From positions 744,001 to 808,000 of the forward strand of contig JAENYZ010000001.1 of NCBI GenBank assembly GCA_016841525.1: 64,000 nt of DNA, in the 5' to 3' direction. The DNA is from Anaerolineaceae bacterium (GTDB lineage Bacteria > Chloroflexota > Anaerolineae > Anaerolineales > Anaerolineaceae). The notes under the pieces are model-generated. The model was given only the letters and a program-made list of their open reading frames with translations. It ran no database searches and was not told where the DNA came from. Of this stretch, positions 8,644-17,262 are shown one piece after another. Each line of letters begins with the position of its first letter. Position 1 is the first letter of the stretch. The position numbers and the translations under genes were made by a program.

Positions 8644-10212
8644 TTACACCGCCTTCTTTTCGACGATCATCCCGGCCAGCCGCGACGCTGCTGCATTGCT
8701 GGGACATACGATCAAGCCGTATCTCTCCAGCGCTTTTGCCTGGCGTGTCAAACCTTGTGGGTCCAGTTCCGTGCCGGTCACTGAAGCAATCACGATCACT
8801 TCTCGGCCCTCGGCTTTCGCTTTGGCTTTTGCCTCCTGGACCGCAAGCCCCAATTCAGAGGCCGGATCCATGTGCGCGCCATAGCCAATGACCACATCCA
8901 TCATGATCACAGCCACCTCGGGATCGGCCGCTTCCTGATAAATGCGCCGAATACGCAGATCATTATCGATCATCGGATGCGGACGGCCTACAGTAAATTC
9001 TTCTTCACCGAGATCGACCGTGCAATGACCTTCACTGCGCGTTGAATCCTCCATCGTTTTGGCCTTGTTCAGTGGAGCATTGGATAGTACCGGCTCAGAC
9101 ATCAGCTCTTCCCAGATGACCTGGGACTCGTAACACAGCGTGCCGCCAGAGAACAAACCGCGCAGATAGCGCTGCCCATCGCTCAAGGTGGTTGCCAGTT
9201 CATCAGCCTGAACCTTCAAATCAGCTGTTTCTCCGGCAATCAATGCATCAATATCCGGTAGATCAGCACCAGCCAGTTTAGCGCCCAGTAGACCGCCTTC
9301 CTGCAGCGTACGCACAGCCATGGCGTTCTTCACACCGTCAGCCACGGTCACATCGCCACCCATGAAACACATCACCGTTGGCTTACTGCCTTTTGCAACC
9401 TGATCCACAACGAGTTGTGTCACGGATGGTGCCGGCGGCTTACCAATCAGTACAATGTAGTGGGTATTTTCGTCTTCCTGGAGAGCTTGTAAACCGGCCA
9501 GCATCATGATGCCGCCCACCGATGCTTTTAAATCGCGCCCGCCCGTGCCGATACCCTGAGTGATGCCGATGCCATTCTTGGCCAGCAGTGTGCTCACCTC
9601 TTGTAGACCGGTACCAGCCGCCGAAACGATGCCCACCGAGCCTGCTGGAACCACATTGGCAAAGCCCAACGCTACGCCGTTGATGATCGCCGTACCTGCG
9701 CCAGGGCCCATCAGCAACAAACCATGCTCAGCAGCGAATTTCTTCAAGGCGATCTCATCTTCCAACGAGACATTGTCGCTGAACAGCAGCACATGCAGAC
9801 CCTGGAACAACGCTTCCCATGCTTCTTCTGCCGCATACCGTCCTGCCACCGAAATAATCGCCATATTGGCTTCAGGATGAGAGCGGACAGCACCGCGTAC
9901 CGATTTGGCAAGAAATTCTGCGCCTTCGCCTCCTACAGTACTCTTCTTTGAGAGGATTTTTTCTGCTTCTTCCAGTGCTTTCTCAGCCACAACATTATCT
10001 GCTTTGACCGCAATGATCAGGTCATTGGGCGTGGTCGCATCTGCTTCTGGTGTGAGCAAACCTGCCTGTTCCAGCAGGGATTTATTGGCCTCTGTGCCCA
10101 TCACAACAGAAGCATCTTCCACTCCCGGAAATTCAGTAAGCTCCCGCGCGACCAGCATCAAGCTGACCGAGTCATGATATTCACTGGTTTTGATTAGGAC
10201 TTTTACAGACAA
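8644..10212 (-). CDS. fdrA: FdrA family protein (acyl-CoA/succinyl-CoA synthetase-like; oxamate carbamoyltransferase component)
   Basis: The 522-residue protein has the two CoA-ligase-type domains of FdrA, with LLMGPGAGTAIINGVALGFAN and the GTGGRDLKASVGG segment in the first half. The FdrA hallmark FSGGTLCYESQVIWEELM lies in the second half. In E. coli FdrA sits in the allantoin/oxamate cluster with DUF1116 and DUF2877 partners, as it does here. The start is a TTG (TTG TCT GTA AAA) with a very strong AAAGGAGG ribosome site; no ATG fits better. It lies 39 bases downstream of the Mo-hydroxylase subunit gene. It probably handles acyl-phosphate or carbamoyl transfer at the end of the degradation route. 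Confidence 0.92.
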   Translation of the reverse strand: MSVKVLIKTSEYHDSVSLMLVARELTEFPGVEDASVVMGTEANKSLLEQAGLLTPEADATTPNDLIIAVKADNVVAEKALEEAEKILSKKSTVGGEGAEFLAKSVRGAVRSHPEANMAIISVAGRYAAEEAWEALFQGLHVLLFSDNVSLEDEIALKKFAAEHGLLLMGPGAGTAIINGVALGFANVVPAGSVGIVSAAGTGLQEVSTLLAKNGIGITQGIGTGGRDLKASVGGIMMLAGLQALQEDENTHYIVLIGKPPAPSVTQLVVDQVAKGSKPTVMCFMGGDVTVADGVKNAMAVRTLQEGGLLGAKLAGADLPDIDALIAGETADLKVQADELATTLSDGQRYLRGLFSGGTLCYESQVIWEELMSEPVLSNAPLNKAKTMEDSTRSEGHCTVDLGEEEFTVGRPHPMIDNDLRIRRIYQEAADPEVAVIMMDVVIGYGAHMDPASELGLAVQEAKAKAKAEGREVIVIASVTGTELDPQGLTRQAKALERYGLIVCPSNAAASRLAGMIVEKKAV

Positions 10213-10251
10213 ACTTTGCCTCCTTTATCACCCTGAAAAAATACGCTACGA

Positions 10252-12600
10252 TCAATCCAGAATACCGGCATCCTTCATTGCCAGATAAACTTTCTCTGGT
10301 AGGAAGGGAGGACCTTCCAATCGTATTCCGGTTGCATCGTAGATCGCATTTCCCAAAGCTGCAATGGTAGGGGTCATCGGGTGTTCGCCAATGCCGCGAG
10401 CCCCGAAGGGGCCATCATCCTGCGGCACTTCTACAAAATATGTCTCCATTACCCTGGGGACATCCACAGTGGTGGCAATACGGTAATCCACAAAGCTCGG
10501 ATTCTGCATCACACCTTCTTCAAGGATTATCTCTTCAAAGATGGCTGAGCTGATACCCTGCATCATACCGCCTTCCATTTGGGCTTTTACCAATTCGGGA
10601 TTCAGCGCACGTCCTACATCGAAAGCTGTGACCGCTTTGAGGATCTCAATCTTGCCAGTATCCTTGTCAATTTCAATATCAAAGCCCTGGGCACCGGTTG
10701 TATAATGGACAACAGCGCGTGGTCCCTGCCCTGTTTCGGGATCCAGGCCGGTGACATAAGAGGGCATAAAACTGCCCTGTCCCACCACCGGTCCACCAAT
10801 CCAGCCCTGGTCATCCTCTTTCGGAATGCCATAGACCGCAATATTCTTCAGTGACATTTCCTTTTCGGATCTATAGGAAACAACGATACCATTGATGATG
10901 TCCAGGTCGTCCACATCCTCATCCCAGGCTTCCGCTACCATTTCCAGGATTTGCCGGCGAGCATCTGCTGCTGCAAACCTCACTGCATTCCCCATACTCC
11001 AGGTCAGCCGGCTGGCGACAGTTTGCCATTCATAAGGGCTGTATTGCGTATCCAACGGTCCGGCAATGCGGATATCTTCCATCGGAAGCCCAATCGTAGC
11101 AGCTGCAATCTGGGCGGCTACGGTGAAAGCACCCTGCCCAATTTCCTGTCCGCCCACATTGACCGTCGCTGTACCATCTTCATTCATCTCTATAAAGGCG
11201 CTTGAACCGGCATTGGGGGGCATGGCCGGTGCCTTCCAGGATATGGCAATACCTTTACCACGCAATTTATTGTCAGAACTGGCTTTTTCCTTCACACCCC
11301 AATTGATGCCTTTGGCAACCTTGTCAATACACTCCTGCAAACCAATGGGGTGCATCTTCATTCCGGTTACGTTGATATCACCACCCTGAATAGAATTCCT
11401 TTTCAAAAATTCCACCTTGTCCATGCCGATCTTTTCGGCCAGCTCATCCATCACCTGGCCAATACCGGTATGCAGCTCGGACATGCCAAAGCCTCGATAG
11501 GCACCGCCAATCGGGTGGTTGGTGTAAACGCAAAAGCTGTCTGTCTTAACATTGGGAATATCAAAGGGGCCAGTGGAGCTGTATCCGCCAGCACGTGTAA
11601 TATTCACACCATACTCGGTAGAAGCGCCGCCGTCCCAATACATTGTGTTTTCCATTGCCAGCATGTTGCCATCTTTATCACAGCCCACTTTGAGCTTGAT
11701 CTTCAACCCCTGACGAACAAAATTGGTATAAAATTCTTCTTCACGGGTGAAGCGCATCTTGACTGGATGCCCCTTTGCCTTAAGGGCAATGGCAACCGGC
11801 ATTGCTTCCATGGTCACACCAGCCTTACAGCCAAAACCGCCGCCAACATACGGGGCAATCACGCGCATATCGGATTCCGAAATACCAAGTGTCTTCGCGA
11901 TCAGGTTGCGCTGCGCAAATGGGGATTGCGATGAAGCCCACAAAGTAACCCGTCCGTTGTCATCAGTTTTGGCGATGGCAATATGGGGTTCAATGGGCAC
12001 ATGCTGCACCTGCGGAATATGGAAAGATTTTTCAACTATCGCAGCACAGTCTTTCCATGCGCGATCCACATCCCCTTTGCGTGCCTTAAAATGGTTGGAA
12101 ATATTCGTTCCCGGTTTGGGGAAAATAAAATTCGCCACTTCATAATCACCCATATCAGGGTGGATCAACGGCGCGTCCGGACTTGCGCCATAAATTGAAT
12201 CAAAAACCGGTTCCAGAAGTTCGTATTCAACTTCAATCAATTCACAAGCTTTCTCGGCGATCTCCTCGTTCACAGCTGCGACGCCGGCTACAGCTTCGCC
12301 AACAAAGCGAACACGATCTGTCGCGAAAATATTCTTGTCCTTCAAATACAAGCCGATACGCTGGGGATAATCCTTACCGGTAACAATCACTTTCACACCC
12401 GGCAAAGCTTCTGCCTTGCTGGTATCAATCTTCTTGATCAAGGCATGAGGGTGCGGGCTGCGCTTCACACGGGCATACAGCAGGTTTTTTCCAAACTGAA
12501 TATCATCTGTGTAGATCGCCGCACCAGTAACCTTCCCATGAACATCAACGCGCAACGGGCTTTTTCCGATCAATTCTGGCATTTTATCTGTGACTGCCAT
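10252..12600 (-). CDS. xanthine dehydrogenase-family hydroxylase, molybdopterin-binding subunit
   Basis: This 782-residue large subunit of a molybdenum hydroxylase starts with the aldehyde oxidase a/b hammerhead domain (about 20-125). Molybdopterin-binding motifs follow: GGGFGCK near 250, GAYRGFG near 370 and GGQEIGQGAF near 480. The catalytic glutamate lies in G733-ARGIGE739. The VAYRCSFR loop of CO dehydrogenase is absent, so this belongs to the xanthine/aldehyde/N-heterocycle group. It hydroxylates carbon next to ring nitrogen. The 2Fe-2S and FAD subunits are encoded just upstream. The NCS2 permease in the same operon points to a nucleobase-like substrate, but sequence alone does not separate xanthine from other heterocycles. 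Confidence 0.92.
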   Translation of the reverse strand: MAVTDKMPELIGKSPLRVDVHGKVTGAAIYTDDIQFGKNLLYARVKRSPHPHALIKKIDTSKAEALPGVKVIVTGKDYPQRIGLYLKDKNIFATDRVRFVGEAVAGVAAVNEEIAEKACELIEVEYELLEPVFDSIYGASPDAPLIHPDMGDYEVANFIFPKPGTNISNHFKARKGDVDRAWKDCAAIVEKSFHIPQVQHVPIEPHIAIAKTDDNGRVTLWASSQSPFAQRNLIAKTLGISESDMRVIAPYVGGGFGCKAGVTMEAMPVAIALKAKGHPVKMRFTREEEFYTNFVRQGLKIKLKVGCDKDGNMLAMENTMYWDGGASTEYGVNITRAGGYSSTGPFDIPNVKTDSFCVYTNHPIGGAYRGFGMSELHTGIGQVMDELAEKIGMDKVEFLKRNSIQGGDINVTGMKMHPIGLQECIDKVAKGINWGVKEKASSDNKLRGKGIAISWKAPAMPPNAGSSAFIEMNEDGTATVNVGGQEIGQGAFTVAAQIAAATIGLPMEDIRIAGPLDTQYSPYEWQTVASRLTWSMGNAVRFAAADARRQILEMVAEAWDEDVDDLDIINGIVVSYRSEKEMSLKNIAVYGIPKEDDQGWIGGPVVGQGSFMPSYVTGLDPETGQGPRAVVHYTTGAQGFDIEIDKDTGKIEILKAVTAFDVGRALNPELVKAQMEGGMMQGISSAIFEEIILEEGVMQNPSFVDYRIATTVDVPRVMETYFVEVPQDDGPFGARGIGEHPMTPTIAALGNAIYDATGIRLEGPPFLPEKVYLAMKDAGILD

Positions 12601-12670
12601 TTGTCTCTCCTTTGATAATTCTCATTCCCAGATGATTCCATTCAAAGCATTTACTACTTTTATATTTTTT

Positions 12671-13138
12671 TTATTTCTCGACAGAGGCCTTGACTGCGTC
12701 TATAATGCGCACATACCCGGTACATCGACATAGATTTCCGACCAGGGCTTCACGAATTTCATTTTCAGAGGGATCGGGGTTTCTTTTCAGCAGTGCAAAA
12801 GCCGAAATCAACATACCTGGTGTACAAAAACCGCACTGAACGCCGCCTTTAGCAATCAACATTTCCTGCAGCTTGATCAACTGTCCATTATGCGACAGCC
12901 CTTCTACCGTTATTACTTCAGCCCCATCACATTCAGCAGCCAGCACCATACAGCTGTTCACCGGCTCACCATTCATCAAAACAGTACAAGCGCCACACTC
13001 ACCTGCTGCGCAGCCATTCTTCACGCCGGTTAATCCCATTTCCTCGCGCAGCATGACCAGCAAAGTCATGTTGGCAGGAACATTAACCACTTCAGTTTCT
13101 CCATTCACTTTCAGGGTAATTTGATGATACGATATCAT
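12671..13138 (-). CDS. xanthine dehydrogenase-family hydroxylase, 2Fe-2S subunit
   Basis: This is a 155-residue small subunit with all eight cluster-binding cysteines. C43, C48, C51 and C63 form the plant-ferredoxin-type cluster (NGCAAGECGAC). C102, C105, C137 and C139 form the helical cluster (QCGFC and LCRC). It passes electrons from the Mo centre to FAD. The ATG at 13138 was chosen over a start 48 bases upstream because it overlaps the stop of the FAD-subunit gene as ATGA (13135-13138). That is a typical coupled junction, and MISYHQITLKVNG is a natural N-terminus for this family. Confidence 0.95.
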   Translation of the reverse strand: MISYHQITLKVNGETEVVNVPANMTLLVMLREEMGLTGVKNGCAAGECGACTVLMNGEPVNSCMVLAAECDGAEVITVEGLSHNGQLIKLQEMLIAKGGVQCGFCTPGMLISAFALLKRNPDPSENEIREALVGNLCRCTGYVRIIDAVKASVEK

Positions 13139-14058
13139 CGATTTGCCTCCAATCCGTTTTCCGTTCTGCTTTGCAGCTGACCCCACACTTCGGTAATAGC
13201 GTTGCGGGTAAGGTTTCGCACCATTTCCTTACGGTATCTAGCACTCCCTCTCACGTCATCGATTGGAAAGCACGCATCCATGCTCGCATTAGCAGCTTCC
13301 TGGATCGTGTCTTCCGTTATTTCATTTTCCGATAATACAGTCTCAACAACTGGCGGCATTAACGGTGTTGCCGCTACAGAAGCTAAAGCCACTTTGATAC
13401 GGAACCCCGATTCTGTCATCTTGTCCGGGAATCCATACACGGTTACCCCGACGATCGCCAGGTCGCTCAATTTATTGCGGCCTAGCTTGAGATACGTTCC
13501 CGTTGCGCCTTTTTCCGGCAGCGGGAAGTTGATGGATGTAACAATTTCACCAGGCTGCAAACTGGTCTTGCCCGGTCCTTTGAAGAAGGTGACAAGGTCT
13601 TCAAAACGCTCGCCGTCCTTACCATATATATTGAGGCGGCCGCCAAGCAAAAGGCAGGCTCCCAGTGTATCACCAGCCGGGGAAGCATTACAGATGTTTC
13701 CCACAATTGTGGCGCGATTTCTTAATTGATAACTGGCTACGCTTTTCGCAGCCTGTGCAAGAAGCGGGTAATGCTTTTGAACATCTGGATGAGCCACTAC
13801 CCGGTTCATGGGAACTGCTGCACCAATCTTCAACCCGCTGCTCGGGTCAAATGCCAGCACATCAGTGCCTTCCAAACCCTTGATATCAACAACATACGCC
13901 GGTTTGAAAGCTTTATCCCGCATGCGCACCAACAAATCAGTGCCACCCGAGATGAGCCGCGCCTCGCCAGCATGTTCTACCAGGAAGCCACAGGCTTCAT
14001 CCAATGAAGCAAGTTTTACATAGGTGAATTCTGGAAGTCCTGGATGCGGATTCAACAT
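13135..14058 (-). CDS. xanthine dehydrogenase-family hydroxylase, FAD-binding subunit
   Basis: The medium subunit is about 307 residues, starting MLNPHPGLPEFTYVK. It shows the FAD-binding motifs of this family, with ISGGTDLLVRMR near residues 36-47 and TIVGNICNASPAGDT near 115-130. The CO-dehydrogenase FAD C-terminal domain makes up the last third. The start at 14058 follows an AAGGAAAAAAAC ribosome site; an in-frame start 54 bases upstream would take in a hairpin. Its 3' end overlaps the 2Fe-2S gene. The subunit order FAD, 2Fe-2S, Mo is common for bacterial hydroxylases of this class. Confidence 0.93.
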   Translation of the reverse strand: MLNPHPGLPEFTYVKLASLDEACGFLVEHAGEARLISGGTDLLVRMRDKAFKPAYVVDIKGLEGTDVLAFDPSSGLKIGAAVPMNRVVAHPDVQKHYPLLAQAAKSVASYQLRNRATIVGNICNASPAGDTLGACLLLGGRLNIYGKDGERFEDLVTFFKGPGKTSLQPGEIVTSINFPLPEKGATGTYLKLGRNKLSDLAIVGVTVYGFPDKMTESGFRIKVALASVAATPLMPPVVETVLSENEITEDTIQEAANASMDACFPIDDVRGSARYRKEMVRNLTRNAITEVWGQLQSRTENGLEANR

Positions 14059-14079
14059 AGTTTTTTTCCTTTTGTAGGT

Positions 14080-14110
14080 GTTATACCGGCGGGCTTGCCG
14101 CCGGTATAAC
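14080..14110 (-). promoter_or_regulatory. intercistronic hairpin between permease and hydroxylase genes
   Basis: A perfect 13-bp inverted repeat (GTTATACCGGCGG / CCGCCGGTATAAC) with a 5-base loop fills the gap between the permease stop (14154) and the FAD-subunit start (14058). No T-run follows on either strand. It more likely partly attenuates transcription or stabilises the mRNA end than fully terminates it. Confidence 0.6.
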
Positions 14111-14153
14111 ATTCATTCTCCATTCAATCAGATTACCAAATGCATTAACCAAA

Positions 14154-15548
14154 TTACGTGTTGAGGTTTTCCCGTTCACCAACACCAAATTTCGCGGGCG
14201 GCAAAATCAGGAAGATCGAATTCAGTACAATACCAACGATGGCTGCAAACACAATGGCCGGGATGCCATCGGGGAAGACAGCAGGAATCGGGAAGGGGAA
14301 CATACCATTGGGCAAGGCCATGCTGCCGCCGATGCCTGTAACTAGGATGGCCGAACCAATTGCCAGTTGGCGGGGATCAAACAGGTTGACCTTCTCGGAC
14401 ATGATCAAAGCCACCCCCTGCATTCCAATTACGCCAAACAGGTAAATCGACAGGCCGCCGGTCACTGCCAACGGGATCGAGTTCACCAAAGCAGCCAATT
14501 TCCCAATAAAGCCCAGCAAAATGGCGATGCCGCCGGCTGTCATCAACACAGAGACAGAGTAGTTGCGCGTGATAGCCATCAGCGAGTTGTTCTCGCCATA
14601 GTTCGTGCCTGAACAGCCTCCCATGAACCCGACAATCATATCATCCGTACCATCTGCAACCAGGTTCAAACCGATCAGTTTCTTGATCTCAATCGGTTCA
14701 CGGCCTATTTGCTTGGCAAGCGCATCAATGTACAGACTCATCTGGTACAGATGAGCAGTAGATTCGGGAATGGTAGCGATAGCGATCAACGCTATGCTCA
14801 ACACCGTACCCCATGCAGCGGGGTTGCCAAATGCTGGCAAAGTGATATTGGGAACGCGCACCCACTGAGCGGCAACAACACCACTGAGATCAGCCAGCCC
14901 AAAGAACGCAGCCACAATATAACCAAATACAGCGCCCAGCAAAATAGGAAGCATGCCAATCAAACCCTTACCCTGCAAGTAGACTGAGAAGACTACTGTA
15001 GCAACAAGGGTGATCAAAGCCACTGCCCAGTTCGCGGAGGCCATATCAAGTGCAGCGCCTGCCAGGGCAATACCAATCGTGATCGCGATGGAACCAGTGA
15101 TAACGGGTGGGAGAAATTTGTCAAGTGCCTCCTTACCGATACGCATGATCAACAATCCCACGAGAATGTTGAGCACACCAGTACCCATAATACCCACCTG
15201 CACGATGCGGACACCGTCCGGGCAGTAGGTCGTGGCGGCATTGCCGAAGCAAGCCGGGTCATAAATAGACATGACTGAGGCCACAACAGCGATGTAACTG
15301 AAGCTGGAACCGTAGTACATGGGAATCCGGCGACCGCTGACCAACAAAGCAATGATGGTGCCGATACCGCTGGCAAGCAGGGTAACGCCAACATCAAACT
15401 TGGTCAAAATGGCAACGAGAACGGTGGCCGGGAACATGGTCAGCACTTGCTGGAAGCCGAGGCTTAGCATTGCGCCAACGGGCGGGACATCTTGCGGAAG
15501 GTACCCAATTACTTCATCTGGCGATTTTATCGCTTTAGATTTTTTCAT
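14154..15548 (-). CDS. NCS2 family nucleobase:cation symporter (xanthine/uracil permease type)
   Basis: This 464-residue polytopic membrane protein has about 12-14 hydrophobic segments and NCS2 motifs. The first is PPVGAMLSLGFQQVLTMFPAT near the N-terminus. The second is GTNYGENNSLMAITRNYS in the second half, equivalent to the TTYGENIGVMAIT of uracil/xanthine permeases. It imports a nucleobase-like compound with protons or sodium. It is the first gene of the long minus-strand operon, preceded by AGGAGCCAATAAA and a long leader with a terminator hairpin. Its position before a molybdenum hydroxylase suggests a purine or similar heterocycle as substrate. Direction and family are secure, the substrate is inferred. 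Confidence 0.92.
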   Translation of the reverse strand: MKKSKAIKSPDEVIGYLPQDVPPVGAMLSLGFQQVLTMFPATVLVAILTKFDVGVTLLASGIGTIIALLVSGRRIPMYYGSSFSYIAVVASVMSIYDPACFGNAATTYCPDGVRIVQVGIMGTGVLNILVGLLIMRIGKEALDKFLPPVITGSIAITIGIALAGAALDMASANWAVALITLVATVVFSVYLQGKGLIGMLPILLGAVFGYIVAAFFGLADLSGVVAAQWVRVPNITLPAFGNPAAWGTVLSIALIAIATIPESTAHLYQMSLYIDALAKQIGREPIEIKKLIGLNLVADGTDDMIVGFMGGCSGTNYGENNSLMAITRNYSVSVLMTAGGIAILLGFIGKLAALVNSIPLAVTGGLSIYLFGVIGMQGVALIMSEKVNLFDPRQLAIGSAILVTGIGGSMALPNGMFPFPIPAVFPDGIPAIVFAAIVGIVLNSIFLILPPAKFGVGERENLNT

Positions 15549-15932
15549 TTTATTGGCTCCTGATTATTACATAAATTAGTGATTACATGCGGACATGAAA
15601 ACAAGAAATTAATGCAAAACGATCTTGGGTATTTTTGCAAATAAGCCTCCTTCCTAAGGAAAAAATATAAAAACTGACCTCAGAAAATTTCTCTGAAAGG
15701 TCAGCCTCAACACAACTAAAAAATATTGTCCGGAATAGACAAAGTAAGCAAGTTTATTTTGATAATGCCCTGGACCACTTATACAAGAATGGAACCGCGA
15801 CATCGTTTTCAAATTACATCCCCCTGTATGAACGTTGAAGGAAGCATAATTTAAATTCTTTCCTTTAGTGAAAGAGTGCCAATGCTTGTCGCTCAATGAA
15901 GTCTTATCTTTTAATTTTTCCTACAACTAGAA
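15549..15932 (-). promoter_or_regulatory. long 5' leader of the permease operon with terminator hairpin (possible attenuator or riboswitch)
   Basis: The transcript from the promoter at 15940-15968 would have about 380 untranslated bases before the permease ATG. Within it, 15674-15704 forms a stem (CTGACC/GGTCAG outer, TCAGA/TCTGA inner, small bulge). On the minus strand this is followed at 15661-15673 by a T-rich run (TTTTTATATTTTT), the form of an intrinsic terminator. A terminator inside a leader implies regulated read-through. I could not match the upstream part (15710-15930) to a known purine, guanidine or Moco riboswitch, so the class is open. The 80-codon open frame here has no ribosome site and was not called. 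Confidence 0.55.
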
Positions 15933-15939
15933 TGGATTA

Positions 15940-15968
15940 ATCATAAAGCCATTATTTAGGTTTGTCAA
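15940..15968 (-). promoter_or_regulatory. sigma-70-type promoter of the catabolic operon
   Basis: On the minus strand, TTGACA (15963-15968) and TATGAT (15940-15945) are separated by exactly 17 bases. This is a near-consensus housekeeping promoter pointing toward the permease gene. Confidence 0.75.
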
Positions 15969-16205
15969 ACAAAAAATCAAATATATTCCAAGACTTTTGA
16001 CTTGTGCAATAGCGGCATTATGAAAAATACACCTTTGTTGATTTCCTTGTAAGAGAAGTAAACCAGGACAACCTGGATACCTGCTCTCATTCTTAAAAAT
16101 AGGAAATTTATAATTTGTAATTTAAAATGATACACTTACTTTCACTGTGCATCAGAAGACGCATTTCATGATATCATAAGCCATGAATTATTGAGGAGTT
16201 ATCAA

Positions 16206-16517
16206 ATGAAACTGGATACTGGTATGATCATCGTCATTGCTATGGTCCTACTTTTCTATTTGCGATTGATCATCATCCAATGGGGAAAAGCAGATCGCTA
16301 TAATCGTGCAAAAAATGATGGTAAAAAATCCGCGCATCAGAATTATGCTTCTCTCAAATTCAATTTCAACTGGCTGCTGATCGGCATTGGCGCTGCCCTT
16401 ATCATTCTTGCCGCCATCATGAAAGCCACTGGCATCTTTGGCACATGGCTGGAACAAAACTGGTGGATCTTCGCTTCAACCGGTATTTTTGTTTTCGGTA
16501 TGGGCATCCGCAAATAA
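16206..16517 (+). CDS. small membrane protein, unknown function
   Basis: This 103-residue protein starts MKLDTGMIIVIAMVLLFYLRL after a GAGGAG site 6 bases upstream. An in-frame ATG 15 bases earlier lacks such a site. Two or three hydrophobic segments are visible: residues 7-23, about 58-74, and about 86-99. Between the first two is a basic, polar loop (WGKADRYNRAKNDGKKSAH). I recognise no family. It is divergent from the permease operon and begins a plus-strand run with the next two genes. Confidence 0.7.
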   Translation: MKLDTGMIIVIAMVLLFYLRLIIIQWGKADRYNRAKNDGKKSAHQNYASLKFNFNWLLIGIGAALIILAAIMKATGIFGTWLEQNWWIFASTGIFVFGMGIRK

Positions 16518-16651
16518 CTCATCTCCGGATTGCTTCAGAAGATTCAGGCATGTATTGCGCCCTCACGGCTTCTCGCGGCGGTGAGAAAAACCGGTGAACA
16601 TTTAAACGTTTTGCATATTGACAGAAATTATTATACTGATGAAGGACACCC

Positions 16652-17260
16652 ATGAAGAAACTGGATACCATCTGCCCGCAATGCAACACAAGCAAAGAGG
16701 TCTACAGAGTCAGCGAGATCTACCTGTCCGGCCTCGAAAGTATCAAATCCAGCAAACCCCCACAGGATAACGCCTTTGACCTCGTTTTCGGTCATCCCAG
16801 CCAAAAGTTCGGTCGACGATTCGTCGATCAGACAACCAAACGCACCCTGGTCAGCAAATTTGCCCCCCCTTCCAGCAGCAAACAGCGCATCTTCCGCAGT
16901 CTCTCTCCAGATTTCATCATGTTTGCTACTTTCTTATTAAGCATCTTCATGCTCTACCAGATTTTCACTCAACAGCGGGAAGTCTTCGTTCCTGCACTGC
17001 TCATCATCCTCGCTGTGAGCACCGCCTACCTCTTCACCCGTAAAAGGATTGTTGCCAGGTTCATCGAAAAGCAAAAAAATGAAGCCAGAGAAACTGAGCA
17101 GGTCAAGGAAGCCATTGAACGCTGGATGAACCTCTATTACTGTGCGGCAGATTTCATTGTTTTTGACAATGAACACCGCATCTCTATCCCATTGCAGCAA
17201 ATGAACAACTACCTGATGTCCCCTGAAATCTGGTTGAATCAGGCTGCACAAGACGAATAA
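16652..17260 (+). CDS. membrane protein with N-terminal zinc-ribbon-like Cys pair, unknown function
   Basis: The 202-residue protein begins MKKLDTICPQCNTSKEVYRV, half of a zinc ribbon (CPQC), with no second Cys pair nearby. Two adjacent membrane segments follow in the middle (about 88-106, FATFLLSIFMLYQIF; about 113-130, VFVPALLIILAVSTAYLF). A polar C-terminal region of about 70 residues contains a possible helical linker (KNEARETEQVKEAIERW). AAGGA precedes the ATG. Its stop is 2 bases from the start of the DUF2877 gene, so the two are likely co-translated. No known family was recognised. Confidence 0.72.
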   Translation: MKKLDTICPQCNTSKEVYRVSEIYLSGLESIKSSKPPQDNAFDLVFGHPSQKFGRRFVDQTTKRTLVSKFAPPSSSKQRIFRSLSPDFIMFATFLLSIFMLYQIFTQQREVFVPALLIILAVSTAYLFTRKRIVARFIEKQKNEARETEQVKEAIERWMNLYYCAADFIVFDNEHRISIPLQQMNNYLMSPEIWLNQAAQDE

Positions 17261-17262
17261 TC

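Noticed and set aside
15654-15896. An 80-codon minus-strand frame in the permease leader as a leader peptide
   Set aside because: It has no ribosome site, overlaps the terminator stem and shows no repeated regulatory codons.
15710-15930. A purine, guanidine or Moco riboswitch
   Set aside because: None of the conserved core sequences of these classes could be placed by eye, so only an unclassified leader is reported.
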